Origin: Halioglobus sp. | GTDB lineage: Bacteria; Pseudomonadota; Gammaproteobacteria; Pseudomonadales; Halieaceae | Length of the DNA: 55,093 bases | Reading direction: 5' to 3' | Assembly: GCA_029246385.1 (NCBI GenBank) | Contig: JAQWNG010000038.1 | Location: 1-55,093, forward strand | Shown here: piece after piece, positions 27,240 through 37,024 of the stretch | Layout of the letters: every line of letters starts with the position of its first letter | How positions within the stretch are numbered: position 1 is the stretch's first letter | Notes under the pieces: generated by a model | What the model was told of the DNA's origin: nothing | Database searches by the model: none | What the model saw: only the letters and a program-made list of their open reading frames with translations | Translations under genes and position numbers: made by a program

Positions 27240-28118
27240 CTACCGCCGGATTAAATTAACCAGCGCACCGGCTATGATTAGTCCTCCGCCAATCCAGGTC
27301 CATATCGAGGGTAGCTCGGCAAACACAATCCAGCCCAACAGCACTGCAAAAATAATCTGAATATAGGAATAGGCGGCCGTCTTTCCCGCACTCCCGTGGC
27401 GCATAGCATGGGTAAGACCGAGTTGGCCAATCTGGGTAAATACCCCAACCATGAGCAACAATACCAGAGACTGTCCATCAGGCATGACGAATTGGTTGCC
27501 CAAAATTGCCACGGAAAGGGGTAGTGCAACGAGTGGGAAGTAAAAAATAATGACGGAAGCATCCTCTGCTTGACTCAAGCGTCTGACCAGTACATATGCT
27601 ACTGCACTGCCAAAGGCACCCAGCAGTGCAACGGTGACACTCAGTGACGGAAGTGCAGGAGCCGCGCCACTGAACAGCGCAGGTTCTACCATTACAATCA
27701 GGCCTGTGATGCTAAGCAGAATGCACAGGACGGTTGAGCGTTGAATACGCTCTTTAAGTAAGAGCAAACCTAAAAGCGCAGTGAACATCGGATGCATGTA
27801 CTGTAATAAAGTGGCCTCTGCCAACGGCAGAGTCATCAACGCGTAGTAAACGCAGACTAGGGCAAACGAGCCTACAATGCCGCGCGCGGCCAGCAGTGTG
27901 CGATGTGTTCCCCATACCGACAGGCCTTTTCTGCGCACATCGACATAGCTGATTACCAGCGATACTAATGCGCGTGCCGCTACGATTTCCAGTAGTGGAA
28001 TGCCGCGAAGCGACACCAACTTGACACAGGCGGCCATCAGCGCAAAACCTAAAGCTGACACGAGCATATAACGTGCGCCGGTAAGTTGGGCCTTTGGTTG
28101 CAAAGAGTTTGCCGTCAC
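27240..28118 (-). CDS. EamA/DMT-superfamily transporter
   Basis: A 292-residue inner-membrane protein with about ten hydrophobic helices and two EamA repeats: the first starts ARYMLVSALGFALMAACVKL, the second PSLSVTVALLGAFGSAVAYV. The first repeat ends with LLLLKERIQRSTVLCILLS, a typical E-R motif. Members move small metabolites, often exporting amino acids or drugs; the substrate cannot be told here. The start is GTG at 28118 with a weak ribosome binding site. It is a single gene flanked by the end of the polysaccharide locus and a divergent SDR gene. Confidence 0.9.
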   Translation of the reverse strand: MTANSLQPKAQLTGARYMLVSALGFALMAACVKLVSLRGIPLLEIVAARALVSLVISYVDVRRKGLSVWGTHRTLLAARGIVGSFALVCVYYALMTLPLAEATLLQYMHPMFTALLGLLLLKERIQRSTVLCILLSITGLIVMVEPALFSGAAPALPSLSVTVALLGAFGSAVAYVLVRRLSQAEDASVIIFYFPLVALPLSVAILGNQFVMPDGQSLVLLLMVGVFTQIGQLGLTHAMRHGSAGKTAAYSYIQIIFAVLLGWIVFAELPSIWTWIGGGLIIAGALVNLIRR

Positions 28119-28344
28119 ATATTACTCGCGGGTTTGCGTTTTGGGGGAGCGCATTCATAGTGACGCTGGAGAAATGAAGTATAGAAACTATAACGGGGAG
28201 TGTCGAGAGGGCGCCAGAGCTCTACCGAGAGGCTTTTAGCGTCTCGTGGGTTGATGTGTTAAATATTGTCGACTCTTTAATCTTCTGGGTCAGCTACAAT
28301 AAGTTATGTGTCACGGCTCGACGGCAGAACAGTAGGAGACAGTT

Positions 28345-29238
28345 ATGGGATTTAACAGAAAATCGACTGCGGAGGCGGTAACCGAAGGTCTAGATTTGAC
28401 GGGAAAGACGATCGTTATCACGGGTGTTAATTCTGGCCTTGGCTTGGAGAGTATGCGCGTATTGTGTCTGCGCGGCGCGCATGTGATTGGGTTAGCTCGA
28501 ACGCTGGAAAAAGCCCAACAAGCGTGTGACAGTGTCGCGGGAAAAACCACACCGGTGGCGTGTGAGTTGAGTGAACTCGGCTCAGTGAAGGCGGCGGGTG
28601 AGAGCATACGCACTATGGCAATGCCAATCGACGCGTTGATAACGAACGCTGGGATTATGGCGCCCAACCAGCTCAATCATGCTCACGGGCTGGAGATGCA
28701 GTTTGTCACCAATCACATAGGGCATTTTGTGCTGATTCAGTACCTGCTGGAGCAGGTCAAGGAGGCGGACGCTGGGCGCATCGTGATTTTATCCAGTGCC
28801 GCTCATACCATGGCAGTAAAGGGCGGCATCGACTTCGATAATTTGGATGCCAGTCGCGGATACAGCCCTTGGCGTTTCTATGGTCAGTCAAAGCTGGCAA
28901 ATCTATTAACGGCGCGTTATCTGTCTGATCAGCTCAAGGGTCATAATGTGACGGTCAATGCGGTGCACCCGGGACTCATTAAGACCAACTTAGCGCGTGA
29001 TGCCGGCGGTCTCTTAATAACGTTAATGGGTATTTTTGCTAAACCCTTAGAAAAAACGGTAGAGCAGGGCGCGGCGACCCAATGTTATGTGGCGGTTAAT
29101 CCTGAGGCTGCAGACACTTCTGGAGAATATTTTTCAGATTGTGATGTTGCCAAAACCTCGCCTGCGGGGCGCAATGAGCAGCTGGCGAAGAAACTGTGGC
29201 AGAAATCAGAGGCCTTAGCGGCGGATTACTTGCCCTAG
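28345..29238 (+). CDS. Short-chain dehydrogenase/reductase
   Basis: A 297-residue cytoplasmic SDR of the type related to retinol dehydrogenase and protochlorophyllide reductase. The cofactor motif is TGVNSGLG at residues 26-33, the ARTLEKA that follows the second strand suggests NADP preference, the NAG motif is LITNAGIM, and the catalytic Tyr-x3-Lys is YGQSK. Its ATG has AGGAG six bases upstream. It is clearly paralogous to the exported SDR at 37025-38038: TEG-N/DL-GKT, NSGLG, RGAHVIG-RTLEKAQ and GGKTTP-VA-EL blocks align. The substrate is probably a hydrophobic alcohol or ketone, by family analogy. Confidence 0.9.
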   Translation: MGFNRKSTAEAVTEGLDLTGKTIVITGVNSGLGLESMRVLCLRGAHVIGLARTLEKAQQACDSVAGKTTPVACELSELGSVKAAGESIRTMAMPIDALITNAGIMAPNQLNHAHGLEMQFVTNHIGHFVLIQYLLEQVKEADAGRIVILSSAAHTMAVKGGIDFDNLDASRGYSPWRFYGQSKLANLLTARYLSDQLKGHNVTVNAVHPGLIKTNLARDAGGLLITLMGIFAKPLEKTVEQGAATQCYVAVNPEAADTSGEYFSDCDVAKTSPAGRNEQLAKKLWQKSEALAADYLP

Positions 29239-29320
29239 GCTGAGAGGCCCGACAGTGAGGCCATAGTGGGCGCAATGACATAATAATTTACGCTTTTAGC
29301 TCATTAGCAGGAGTCTTCTA

Positions 29321-31381
29321 ATGCAGAAAATATGTAGCGCACGGTTAAACGGGTGCACATGCAGTGCCGGGTTTTTGATACTCGCATTTTTTAGCGCGGG
29401 TCTTATCGCGCAAGAGCCTTTCGAGCGCACTGAGCAGCGTGAACCGTGCGACGAATATCATGTGAATAAACGTCCGATGTTCGGTGACCTGCATGTGCAT
29501 ACCAGCTATTCGTTTGATAGTTACGTTTCAAGTCAGCGCAATGATCCTGATGCCGCCTATCGCTACGCTCGCGGAGAGCCGATTACCCTGCCTGACGCAG
29601 ACGCCAACCAGACGGTCATTGCACAGATTCAGAGGCCGCTGGATTTCACAGCGATTACCGACCACGCAGAATTCCTTGGCCCTATTAATCTCTGTACTCA
29701 GAACGCCTCTGCCCCGTCCTATTGGTTTCCTGCGTGTATTGCGACGCGAAACGAATTTTTTCTTGTGCAGTTGCTAGCGGCCAACTACTGGGTTTCATTA
29801 GGCGTCACGGACACCTCCAAGGATAAAAAGCAATCGCTTGTTTGTTCCATTGGAGACTGTGACAAGGCACATAAACAGACTTGGAAAAACATTCAGGACG
29901 CGGCCGAAAAACATTATGATCGCAGCAGCGACTGCAGTTTCACCACATTCAATGCCTACGAATACACCGATGCGCCTAACTTCTCCAACCTGCATCGTAA
30001 TGTTATTTTTCGCAACAACAACGTGACAGCAACCGCCATTTCCACCTATGACACCGGTTCGCTGAACTACCCAGAGCTATGGAAACGGCTGCGCCAACAG
30101 TGTATCGACCGCGATGTCAGCTGTGATGTGATGTCGATACCGCATAATTCAAACCTCAGTCGTGGCCTGATGTTCCTCGATCCTAACAGTGAGCTCGAAG
30201 CGCAGGATCGTCTGTTCTTCGAGCCCCTGGTGGAACTGGTGCAGCATAAAGCGGCCAGTGAATGTCGCTTCGACCGACTTCTGGGTCGCGGTGTGGCAAC
30301 CGAGGATGAGCTGTGTGATTTCGAGCAGGTGCAGTCGGACAACCTGTCAATGCTCGGTTCAGTGTTCGGTGAATTACGCACTGACGAAGCAGGCCCCGTG
30401 CCAATCGATCAGTTCGGGCGACGTAATATGGTGCGCAATGCACTCAAAGATGGCCTTGCGCTGGAGCAGGCAACGGGCATCAACCCGTTTAAGATGGGCT
30501 TTATTGGCAGCACCGACACTCACAGTGCAATCCCAGGAGGCGCGGAAGAAGACAATTATGTGGGCCATCTTGGCAGGCGCGATGCCGGCTACCGTAATGT
30601 TCAGGATCACTTTTTCGATAATCCAGGGGGTTTGGCCGTCGTCTGGGCAGAAGAAAATTCTCGTGACAGTATTTTCGAAGGAATGCGTCAACGTGAGGCC
30701 TATGCCACCAGCGGCACCCGCCCCATTGTGCGGTTCTTTGCCGGAGAACACTACGCGGCTGAACTGTGCAGTGATCCACAGATGATAGAGAAAGCCTATG
30801 CGGGCGGCGTACCCATGGGCGGCGAGATAGAGGCCTTCCCCGCTTCACCCACCTTTTTAGTCAGTGCGGCCAAGGACGCCGGCAGCCGCGGACATCCCGG
30901 CTTGGATCTGCAGCGTGTTCAGGTCATTAAAGGCTGGCTGGATGACGCAGGGCAGACGCACGAACAGGTTTTTGATGTGGCAGGCAATGAAGACAATGGG
31001 GCGGGCGTCGATCCCAACTCCTGCAGGCCGACGGGTAGCGGCTACAAAAACCTTTGCGCGGTATGGCAGGATCCTCATTATGACGACAGTGATGCCGCCT
31101 TCTATTATGTTCGAGTGCTTGAAAATCCCAGCTGTCGCTGGAGTACCCTGCATTGCCAGGCTGCCGGGGTGAATCCCTTTGCGCCGAATTGCGCTGATCA
31201 AGCTGCCACAAAGACTGAGTTGATGAAGGACAGCGGCGCGATAGGCGACGTCTATGGTAAGTGTTGCCTTGACCCCAGCCAGCAGCCTTTCTATTCTCCC
31301 ACGCTGCAAGAGAGAGCGTGGACCTCGCCTATTTGGATCAATCCGCGTAAAACATTGCGTAAACCACTCAATGCAGAGTAA
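29321..31381 (+). CDS. Secreted DUF3604-family protein (PHP-like metal site)
   Basis: A 686-residue exported protein with a signal peptide (hydrophobic FLILAFFSAGLIA, residues 18-30). The DUF3604 hallmark MFGDLHVHTSYSFDSY follows, with His58 and His60 as likely metal ligands. The second PHP-type element FTAITDHAEFLGP lies near residue 112, and a late GFIGSTDTHSAIPGG block is characteristic. The family is widespread in marine bacteria and has no well-established reaction; a periplasmic hydrolase or phosphoesterase is plausible. ATG with AGGAG upstream. It lies 82 bases after the SDR gene in the same direction and may share a transcript. Confidence 0.9.
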   Translation: MQKICSARLNGCTCSAGFLILAFFSAGLIAQEPFERTEQREPCDEYHVNKRPMFGDLHVHTSYSFDSYVSSQRNDPDAAYRYARGEPITLPDADANQTVIAQIQRPLDFTAITDHAEFLGPINLCTQNASAPSYWFPACIATRNEFFLVQLLAANYWVSLGVTDTSKDKKQSLVCSIGDCDKAHKQTWKNIQDAAEKHYDRSSDCSFTTFNAYEYTDAPNFSNLHRNVIFRNNNVTATAISTYDTGSLNYPELWKRLRQQCIDRDVSCDVMSIPHNSNLSRGLMFLDPNSELEAQDRLFFEPLVELVQHKAASECRFDRLLGRGVATEDELCDFEQVQSDNLSMLGSVFGELRTDEAGPVPIDQFGRRNMVRNALKDGLALEQATGINPFKMGFIGSTDTHSAIPGGAEEDNYVGHLGRRDAGYRNVQDHFFDNPGGLAVVWAEENSRDSIFEGMRQREAYATSGTRPIVRFFAGEHYAAELCSDPQMIEKAYAGGVPMGGEIEAFPASPTFLVSAAKDAGSRGHPGLDLQRVQVIKGWLDDAGQTHEQVFDVAGNEDNGAGVDPNSCRPTGSGYKNLCAVWQDPHYDDSDAAFYYVRVLENPSCRWSTLHCQAAGVNPFAPNCADQAATKTELMKDSGAIGDVYGKCCLDPSQQPFYSPTLQERAWTSPIWINPRKTLRKPLNAE

Positions 31382-31612
31382 GCCAAGGAGCGGACGGTGC
31401 TTTTGCGGTTTTACTAGGAGTAGGAATGTTCACTCGGACACTCGGTCATTAGCTGTCGGCAGGGCGTGAGGGTTTTATGGCAGTGCAGCGCCCCAAGACA
31501 CAGCAGCTGATGCAGAACCTATGACCGCAGCTAAAAACTGCAAACGTGCCGTAGTACACTCAGTGCTCATACAGAACTTTACTGCTGTGAGTTTTTTAGA
31601 GTAAAAAAAACA

Positions 31613-32563
31613 ATGCAAACAACAACCCAACAGACCCTCCCGTTGCGTTTGGGCATTACGCCTTGGCACATGAGCGGTGCGATGGACGCCAATGCGCTGT
31701 GCACTCAGGCCGAGCTAGCTGAGCAGTGCGGTTACCATTCTTTCTGGTTGCCAGAGAGTCATTTTGCGGGCCCATCTTCAGTGCCTGAGCCTATTCTTCT
31801 GCTAGCGGCGGTGGCTGCGCGCACGATCACTATCAAGCTTGGCACCACCTCGTATCTTCTTCCTATCCGCAATGCTCTGCAGGCTGCGGAGCAAGTAGCG
31901 GTGCTGGATCAGCTCAGTGGCGGCCGACTTATTCTCGGCCTCGGTCGGGGTTTTGAAAAAAACATGCTGAGCGCTTTCCACGTTGACCCCAAAGAAAAAC
32001 GCGAGCTACTCAACCGCAACCTTGAAGTGATGAAAGCGGCTTGGGCAGGCGGAGTTGTTGGCTCTGAGGCGATCGGTGCGGTGATGTCGCCACTGCCCGT
32101 GCAGAAGCCTCATCCGCCCATTTGGATGGCGGCATTCGGGCCGAAGGCACTGGCTCAGGCGGGTAAAATGGGCACGCCCTATCTTGCCTCGCCAATGGAA
32201 TCACTGCAGCAGTTAAAGGAAAACTACGCGATCTATAACGCGGCTTTAGAACAAAGCAACCAGCCTAGGCCGAGTGAAATAGCGCTGATGCGCACAATTT
32301 TCATCAGTGATGACAAAGCACTGTGTGAACACATAACACGCGGCCTTGTGTACTCGGCCAGCACGTTAAAGTTCGGCAACACGGCAATGGAAGCGGCCTG
32401 GATTGTGGGTGATGCAGAACATGTTGCGAGCAAAATTCAACAGTATCGCGAACAACTTGGCATGAACTACCTGATCGTTGCGCGACCGCGTATCAAGGGT
32501 TTAAGTCCTCAATGCGCTGAGCACTCGATGCGCGCATTAGCCGAAGTCGTGTCGCGGCTTTAG
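31613..32563 (+). CDS. LLM-class flavin-dependent monooxygenase (luciferase-like)
   Basis: A 316-residue flavin enzyme of the bacterial luciferase-like superfamily, acting with reduced FMN or F420 on an organic substrate. Typical blocks are LAEQCGYHSFWLPESHFAG near the N-terminus, IKLGTTSYLLP, the VLDQLSGGRLILGLGRGF cofactor segment and HPPIWMAAFGPKAL. Length and layout are complete. The start ATG follows an A-rich stretch with weak ribosome binding (AGAG). It converges on the 2-oxoglutarate oxygenase-like gene with a 66-base gap. Substrate is unknown; monooxygenation or desulfonation types occur in the family. Confidence 0.9.
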   Translation: MQTTTQQTLPLRLGITPWHMSGAMDANALCTQAELAEQCGYHSFWLPESHFAGPSSVPEPILLLAAVAARTITIKLGTTSYLLPIRNALQAAEQVAVLDQLSGGRLILGLGRGFEKNMLSAFHVDPKEKRELLNRNLEVMKAAWAGGVVGSEAIGAVMSPLPVQKPHPPIWMAAFGPKALAQAGKMGTPYLASPMESLQQLKENYAIYNAALEQSNQPRPSEIALMRTIFISDDKALCEHITRGLVYSASTLKFGNTAMEAAWIVGDAEHVASKIQQYREQLGMNYLIVARPRIKGLSPQCAEHSMRALAEVVSRL

Positions 32564-32629
32564 AACATCTGCTCCGGCCACGCCTTGTGCTGCAATCGAT
32601 ACGCCTCAGTCAGGTGTTCAGCCGCAGGC

Positions 32630-33571
32630 TCACGCGACCCGGTATTTCGAGATTTGAATGTCCTCTGCCCCAATGTCCGCGTAGTTATCATTGGCGCGAC
32701 CAATGCCGAACTCACGCCAAGTAAAGGGGTGATATCGCGGGTTGCCTCCGCAGAGTTCTGGGATCGGTTCTATCACGGCATCAAAGGTGGGATTCAGGAA
32801 AAAGGGGATGCTGTAGCGATCCGTCGCGCGCATCGGCGTGACCCGGTGGACGGCGGCTTGGTAATGGTCGTTGCTCCAGACTTGTAGCGAGTCACCCAGG
32901 TTTACGACGATTGTGCCGGGACGCGGGGGGACATCAATCCAGCCGTGCTCGGCGGACTCAGTCTGCAGCCCGCCTGTCTGGTCCTGCAGCAGCAGCGTGA
33001 TCACGCCGGGGTCGGTATGCGGGCCCAAGGCCAAGTCTCCTAACGGCGCGAGATTCTCTCGATCAGACGTCGGGGTGGGATCATCGAGCGTATAGTGGTT
33101 GAGGCGCATTAGACTCCCAAGTGGGCTGCCATGGTATTGCGCTGCGAGATCAGGCGGCAGGTTCAGAGCAGCGAGCACAAGTTGCAGCGTTTTTTCGGCC
33201 GCCGCGCCCATGACGTCGAAATATTCTGTTAGGGTTTTCTGTAGGTCAGGCATCCAGTTAGGCCAGACATTCGTGCTGAACTCGGGAGGCAAAGCAGGGG
33301 AGAGTAGGTCGAACACCTCTTTGCGATCACGTACCCGTTTGGTGAGTTCGCGATCGTAGTATCCGGTGGGCTGACCTTCCTTGCGCATGAGCTGATGCTT
33401 CTGCTGTGGCTTCGATGCGAAGAAGCGTTCAGTGGTATCCCAAGTACGCTCAATCACTGCATCGAGGCCGTGTCCCTCGATTAGGAAGAAGCCGTGATCG
33501 CGGCACGCAGCGTCAAGTGCGGCGAGGGACGCGGCTGAAGGATTGGAGAGGTCGATTGTCGGTACGCTCAT
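32630..33571 (-). CDS. 2-oxoglutarate/Fe(II)-dependent oxygenase, isopenicillin-N-synthase type
   Basis: A 313-residue cytoplasmic non-haem iron oxygenase. The N-terminal DIOX_N region starts with VPTIDLSNPSAASLAALD and has ACRDHGFFLIEGHGL. The iron triad is in GPHTDPGVITLLLQD (His, Asp) and AAVHRVTP (His), and the 2-oxoglutarate carboxylate site is the Arg-x-Ser in DRYSIPFFL. All key residues are present. The ATG has AGGAG on the minus strand seven bases upstream. Close relatives are annotated as gibberellin or flavonol oxidase-like in bacteria, names without functional meaning here. Substrate unknown. Confidence 0.92.
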   Translation of the reverse strand: MSVPTIDLSNPSAASLAALDAACRDHGFFLIEGHGLDAVIERTWDTTERFFASKPQQKHQLMRKEGQPTGYYDRELTKRVRDRKEVFDLLSPALPPEFSTNVWPNWMPDLQKTLTEYFDVMGAAAEKTLQLVLAALNLPPDLAAQYHGSPLGSLMRLNHYTLDDPTPTSDRENLAPLGDLALGPHTDPGVITLLLQDQTGGLQTESAEHGWIDVPPRPGTIVVNLGDSLQVWSNDHYQAAVHRVTPMRATDRYSIPFFLNPTFDAVIEPIPELCGGNPRYHPFTWREFGIGRANDNYADIGAEDIQISKYRVA

Positions 33572-33791
33572 GCTTTTTCTCCTACAATGGACAATGGACT
33601 ATAACCAAACATCAGTTCTAAAGACATTGCGTTTTTAAGCATCGGACTAACCCGGATAATGACGGTTTGCGGCTGCGCTGGTCTCCCCGTGGCGCAGAAT
33701 AAACTAGCCTAAGCCAGACTTTCTACGGCGGTACCTTTTGCAGTCACGGCTGCAGCATGCGTATCGACATTGTGGATAGGCACGAAGTGAA

Positions 33792-35903
33792 TTACTGCGA
33801 CAGCCAGCTCATTACTTTGGCGACCACTGTGTAGAACCACTCTTTTATTGCGAGCCATCTACTCGATGATTCGCGTAGCGCCTTATCTTCGTGGCTGCGC
33901 TCAATAATATACGCGTGCACAAAGTCTGCATCGTCTTCAACGAGCACATCATCAAAGCGGGGCATGCCCGCACTTTCCATCGTACCGCCGAGTACCACAG
34001 ACGAGAAATTTTCATGCCAAAGCGGGTCAAGATGTCGTAGGTCCGGTATTGACCCATCACTGACAACATCCATGCCATGGCATCGTGCACAGTAGCGACT
34101 GTATAAATGATGACCACGCTTCAATTGCTCAGCGGTGATATCCAGTCGCGTCGTGGGCTCGGGAAACTGCTTTTCAGGGATGACGGGTAGTGACTCGCTG
34201 CCCCCGAGCTTAAAGGTAATCACTCGACCGTTTGTGATAGGGCGGTCATGCTGTATGCCGATCATTAAACTGAAGCCGCCACCTCGGCCAACCATTACGG
34301 TGACATAGTCCTCACCGTCTATTTGATAGCTTATAGGCGCTGCCATCACGCCATTTTGCACATCAGCACGCCACAAACGTTCGCCGGTATCAGCGCGATA
34401 GGCATAAAAATAGCCCTCGACGCTCCCTTGGAATACCAAGTTTCCCGCGGTGGCTAAAACGCCACCGTTAGGCCCATAAGGATAGTCGGCTCGCCATGCG
34501 GCCTGCTGTTTTATCGGATCCCAGGCCATTAAAAAATACCGAGGCATCGTTTTTAAAATTGCTTGTGTAAGCTGCTGATTCAGGTTGGCACCATCGGCCT
34601 TGTAGCCTAAATTCCAGTGACGCGGCGTAAACTGAAATGCCTCATCGGCTTCAAATTCGGTACCGAACTCAAGGGTTGGAATATACATTAAGCCGGTATC
34701 CCGGCTATACGCCATAGGGTGCCAGTTATGCCCGCCCAGTCCGCTGGGGAAGATCATAGACGTGGTGCCGGGGGGATAGCGCACACCGGGATTTTCGATC
34801 GGCTTACCGGTACTCAAGTCATAGCCATTGGCCCAGGTGACTTTTACATAAGGCTCTGCCGATAACAGCTCGCCACTGGCGCGATCATAGATATAAAAGA
34901 AACCCGCCTTAGGTGCCTGCATCAGAACCTTACGCGGCAGCCCTTGCCATTCTATTTCTGCCAATACCATTTGCTGGGTTGACGTATAATCCCAAGTGTC
35001 GCCCTCGACCTGCTGGTGATGCCACAGATATTCGCCGCTGTCACCATTGACGGCCACGATGGAGGTCAGGAATAAATTCTCTCCACCGCTAGGGCTGCGG
35101 AGATCGCGGTTGTGCGGCGCGCCGTTGCCTACACCGATATAGAGAATATTCAGTTCAGGGTCGTAGACAATAGAATCCCAAACGGTGCCGCCGCCACCTA
35201 CCTTCCACCACTCACCCGTCCAGGTGTTAGCCGCGATTGCCATAGACTCATTTTCAAAGCCATCCGCCGGATTGCCTGGAATAGTATAAAACCGCCAAGC
35301 CTGCTGACCGGTTTCGGCATCATAGGCACTGACATAACCACGCACGCCATACTCCGATCCCCCGTTGCCGATAATCACTTTGCCATTAGCAATACGCGGC
35401 GCACCGGTAATAGAGTAAGCCTTGTTAGTATCTGTTGTCTGCGTCTCCCAAACCATGAGGCCGTTGGCTGCATCAATAGCAATGAGGCGCCCATCGAGCG
35501 TGCCGACATAGACTTTATCTCGCCAGACAGCTACCCCGCGATTAACAGCACCGCAGCAATATTTATACGCTGTCTCGCGGGGCACCATTGGGTCATATTT
35601 CCACAGCATCTCACCCGTGCGTGCATCGAGTGCATAAACCACGCTCCACTCAGCGCTGGCGTACATCACCCCATCTACAACCAACGGCGTACCTTGCAAG
35701 CCATTGGTAAAAGGCGTTTCAAAAAACCAGCTAATGCCCAATTGGTCGACATTACTGTCATTGATTGCTGTCAGTGGACTGAAGCGTTGCTCACGCCAAG
35801 TCTTACCATGACTCATCCAGTTGCCGGGCTCTGAGGCGGCATCCGCTAGGCGTTGATCATCAACAGAGAGGGCATAGCCAGATAATGACATAACCAGCAG
35901 CAC
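33792..35903 (-). CDS. PQQ-dependent quinohaemoprotein alcohol dehydrogenase (type II)
   Basis: A periplasmic dehydrogenase of about 700 residues: an eight-bladed PQQ propeller plus a C-terminal cytochrome c domain. It oxidises alcohols and passes electrons by its own haem. The vicinal Cys-Cys is in YKYCCGAVNRG, the catalytic Asp is in GDTWDYTSTQ, and the haem site is YCARCHGMDV with a Met ligand probably in GMPRFDD. Thr two residues after the catalytic Asp, not a second Asp, points to calcium rather than lanthanide use. The first possible start, GTG 35903, leaves a signal peptide without its basic N-terminus; in-frame codons just upstream (LYRLIAIT) would supply it. Confidence 0.9.
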   Translation of the reverse strand: MLLVMSLSGYALSVDDQRLADAASEPGNWMSHGKTWREQRFSPLTAINDSNVDQLGISWFFETPFTNGLQGTPLVVDGVMYASAEWSVVYALDARTGEMLWKYDPMVPRETAYKYCCGAVNRGVAVWRDKVYVGTLDGRLIAIDAANGLMVWETQTTDTNKAYSITGAPRIANGKVIIGNGGSEYGVRGYVSAYDAETGQQAWRFYTIPGNPADGFENESMAIAANTWTGEWWKVGGGGTVWDSIVYDPELNILYIGVGNGAPHNRDLRSPSGGENLFLTSIVAVNGDSGEYLWHHQQVEGDTWDYTSTQQMVLAEIEWQGLPRKVLMQAPKAGFFYIYDRASGELLSAEPYVKVTWANGYDLSTGKPIENPGVRYPPGTTSMIFPSGLGGHNWHPMAYSRDTGLMYIPTLEFGTEFEADEAFQFTPRHWNLGYKADGANLNQQLTQAILKTMPRYFLMAWDPIKQQAAWRADYPYGPNGGVLATAGNLVFQGSVEGYFYAYRADTGERLWRADVQNGVMAAPISYQIDGEDYVTVMVGRGGGFSLMIGIQHDRPITNGRVITFKLGGSESLPVIPEKQFPEPTTRLDITAEQLKRGHHLYSRYCARCHGMDVVSDGSIPDLRHLDPLWHENFSSVVLGGTMESAGMPRFDDVLVEDDADFVHAYIIERSHEDKALRESSSRWLAIKEWFYTVVAKVMSWLSQ

Positions 35904-36211
35904 GGTAATGGCGATTAAACGATACAGAGTGGATATCCAGGCAGCGTCGAAGACGCTCTAGTATAGCGATCAAACGGAGAAAGATGTAGTCGTGTTGTCG
36001 ACGCAAAGGAAGGTCTTTGTCGACGAACGGCTATCCTAGGGCACCAGCTATACCTATAACGGATGAGCTTTCTTTATTAACCTGAGGCACGCGGCGGTGT
36101 GTGGCAGTATTGCCCTGATGTACTATTTGACGTTTTATTGTTGGCGATAATTTGACCAACTGCTAATGATTACAGTAATCTGCTGGCGAGAGTTATTGTT
36201 TTCCACACAAC
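35904..36211. other. Divergent promoter region between the PQQ dehydrogenase and Coq4-like genes
   Basis: No gene is seen in 308 bases. An imperfect inverted repeat lies at 35997-36024. TTGACG at about 36126 and TTGACC at about 36153 could be -35 boxes for the plus-strand gene, but their -10 partners are poor. Confidence 0.45.
35997..36024. promoter_or_regulatory. Imperfect inverted repeat with GTCGAC arms
   Basis: GTCGA-CG-CAAAG at the left and CTTTG-TCGAC at the right pair around GAAGGT, with a two-base bulge. It lies about 95 bases before the dehydrogenase start and 190 before the Coq4-like start, suitable for an operator or a leader hairpin. Confidence 0.3.
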
Positions 36212-36922
36212 GTGAGTCATATTGTGCAAAAGCCAGATACGAGTCTTCAATTCCGCACCGCTTGGCGGGCCTTGGGGCGCCTGCGTATAGATCCCGATAA
36301 TACCGATGACGTGTTCGTTATTATCCGCGCACTTTCGGGGAACTCAGGAGAGCGCCACTACCGCAAATTTAAAAAGACCGAGACCGGCCAGCGGATTTTG
36401 GCTGAACAACGTAACCTGCTCGAAACCCTGATAGACCAAGATTATTTGCGCTCGCTTCCGGAAGAAAGCCTAGGGCATCAGTATCTGTTGTTCACTGAGC
36501 GCGAAAAAATTACCGCCGAAGGGTTGGTCGCAGCGAGTGAGTCTGGTGGGCGTATCGATATTGGTGAGAACCGCCAGCGTTTCTTCAACCGGCTGCGTGA
36601 TTGTCATGATCTGCAGCATGTCACTACCGGTTGGGGGCGCGATTTACTGGGTGAAGGTTCGGTCCTTGCGTTCGGCATTGCTCAGAATTGGCACAACGGC
36701 ATTGCCCTTATTGTCGCTATGGCTTTCTGCACGGGCGGGCCTGAAATGCGCGGCATGATTCGTCAAGCGTGGCGGCGTGGTAAGCAAAGTGAGAGTCTCG
36801 AGTTTGCAGACTGGGAGGGACTGCTCCCGCTGCCGCTTGCCCTGGTCCGCCAAAAGCTTGGTTTGGGCGAGCCGCCCGTGTATGAGCCGATTTGGTCCGT
36901 CGGCGCCGCTGCTGCGGGTTAA
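36212..36922 (+). CDS. Coq4-family protein
   Basis: A 236-residue protein of the Coq4 family, known in eukaryotes as an organiser of the ubiquinone synthesis complex and more recently linked to a C1 decarboxylation/hydroxylation step. The family's zinc signature HDxxH-x11-E is intact in RDCHDLQHVTTGWGRDLLGE. An AFRTAWRALGRL-type start and the late QAWRRGKQSESLEFADWE segment also fit. The GTG start at 36212 has no good ribosome binding site. It is transcribed away from the PQQ dehydrogenase and towards the exported SDR. In bacteria such proteins are uncommon next to oxidative catabolic genes; a quinone-related role is inferred. Confidence 0.85.
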   Translation: MSHIVQKPDTSLQFRTAWRALGRLRIDPDNTDDVFVIIRALSGNSGERHYRKFKKTETGQRILAEQRNLLETLIDQDYLRSLPEESLGHQYLLFTEREKITAEGLVAASESGGRIDIGENRQRFFNRLRDCHDLQHVTTGWGRDLLGEGSVLAFGIAQNWHNGIALIVAMAFCTGGPEMRGMIRQAWRRGKQSESLEFADWEGLLPLPLALVRQKLGLGEPPVYEPIWSVGAAAAG

Positions 36923-37024
36923 TGGAAGTTTAGGATTGACGCACCTTCCGCCACGGGCGTCGGGTTGGTAGAGCGGTATACGCTAATATTTTTGACACAC
37001 TATTGACAGCAGTAGGAATAATCC

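Noticed and set aside
30067-31309. Several long antisense frames within the DUF3604 gene
   Set aside because: They are shadows of a complete, well-conserved gene; the antisense translations match no family.
35112-35834. 240-codon plus-strand frame opposite the PQQ dehydrogenase
   Set aside because: It is an antisense shadow of the propeller repeats with no signal of its own.
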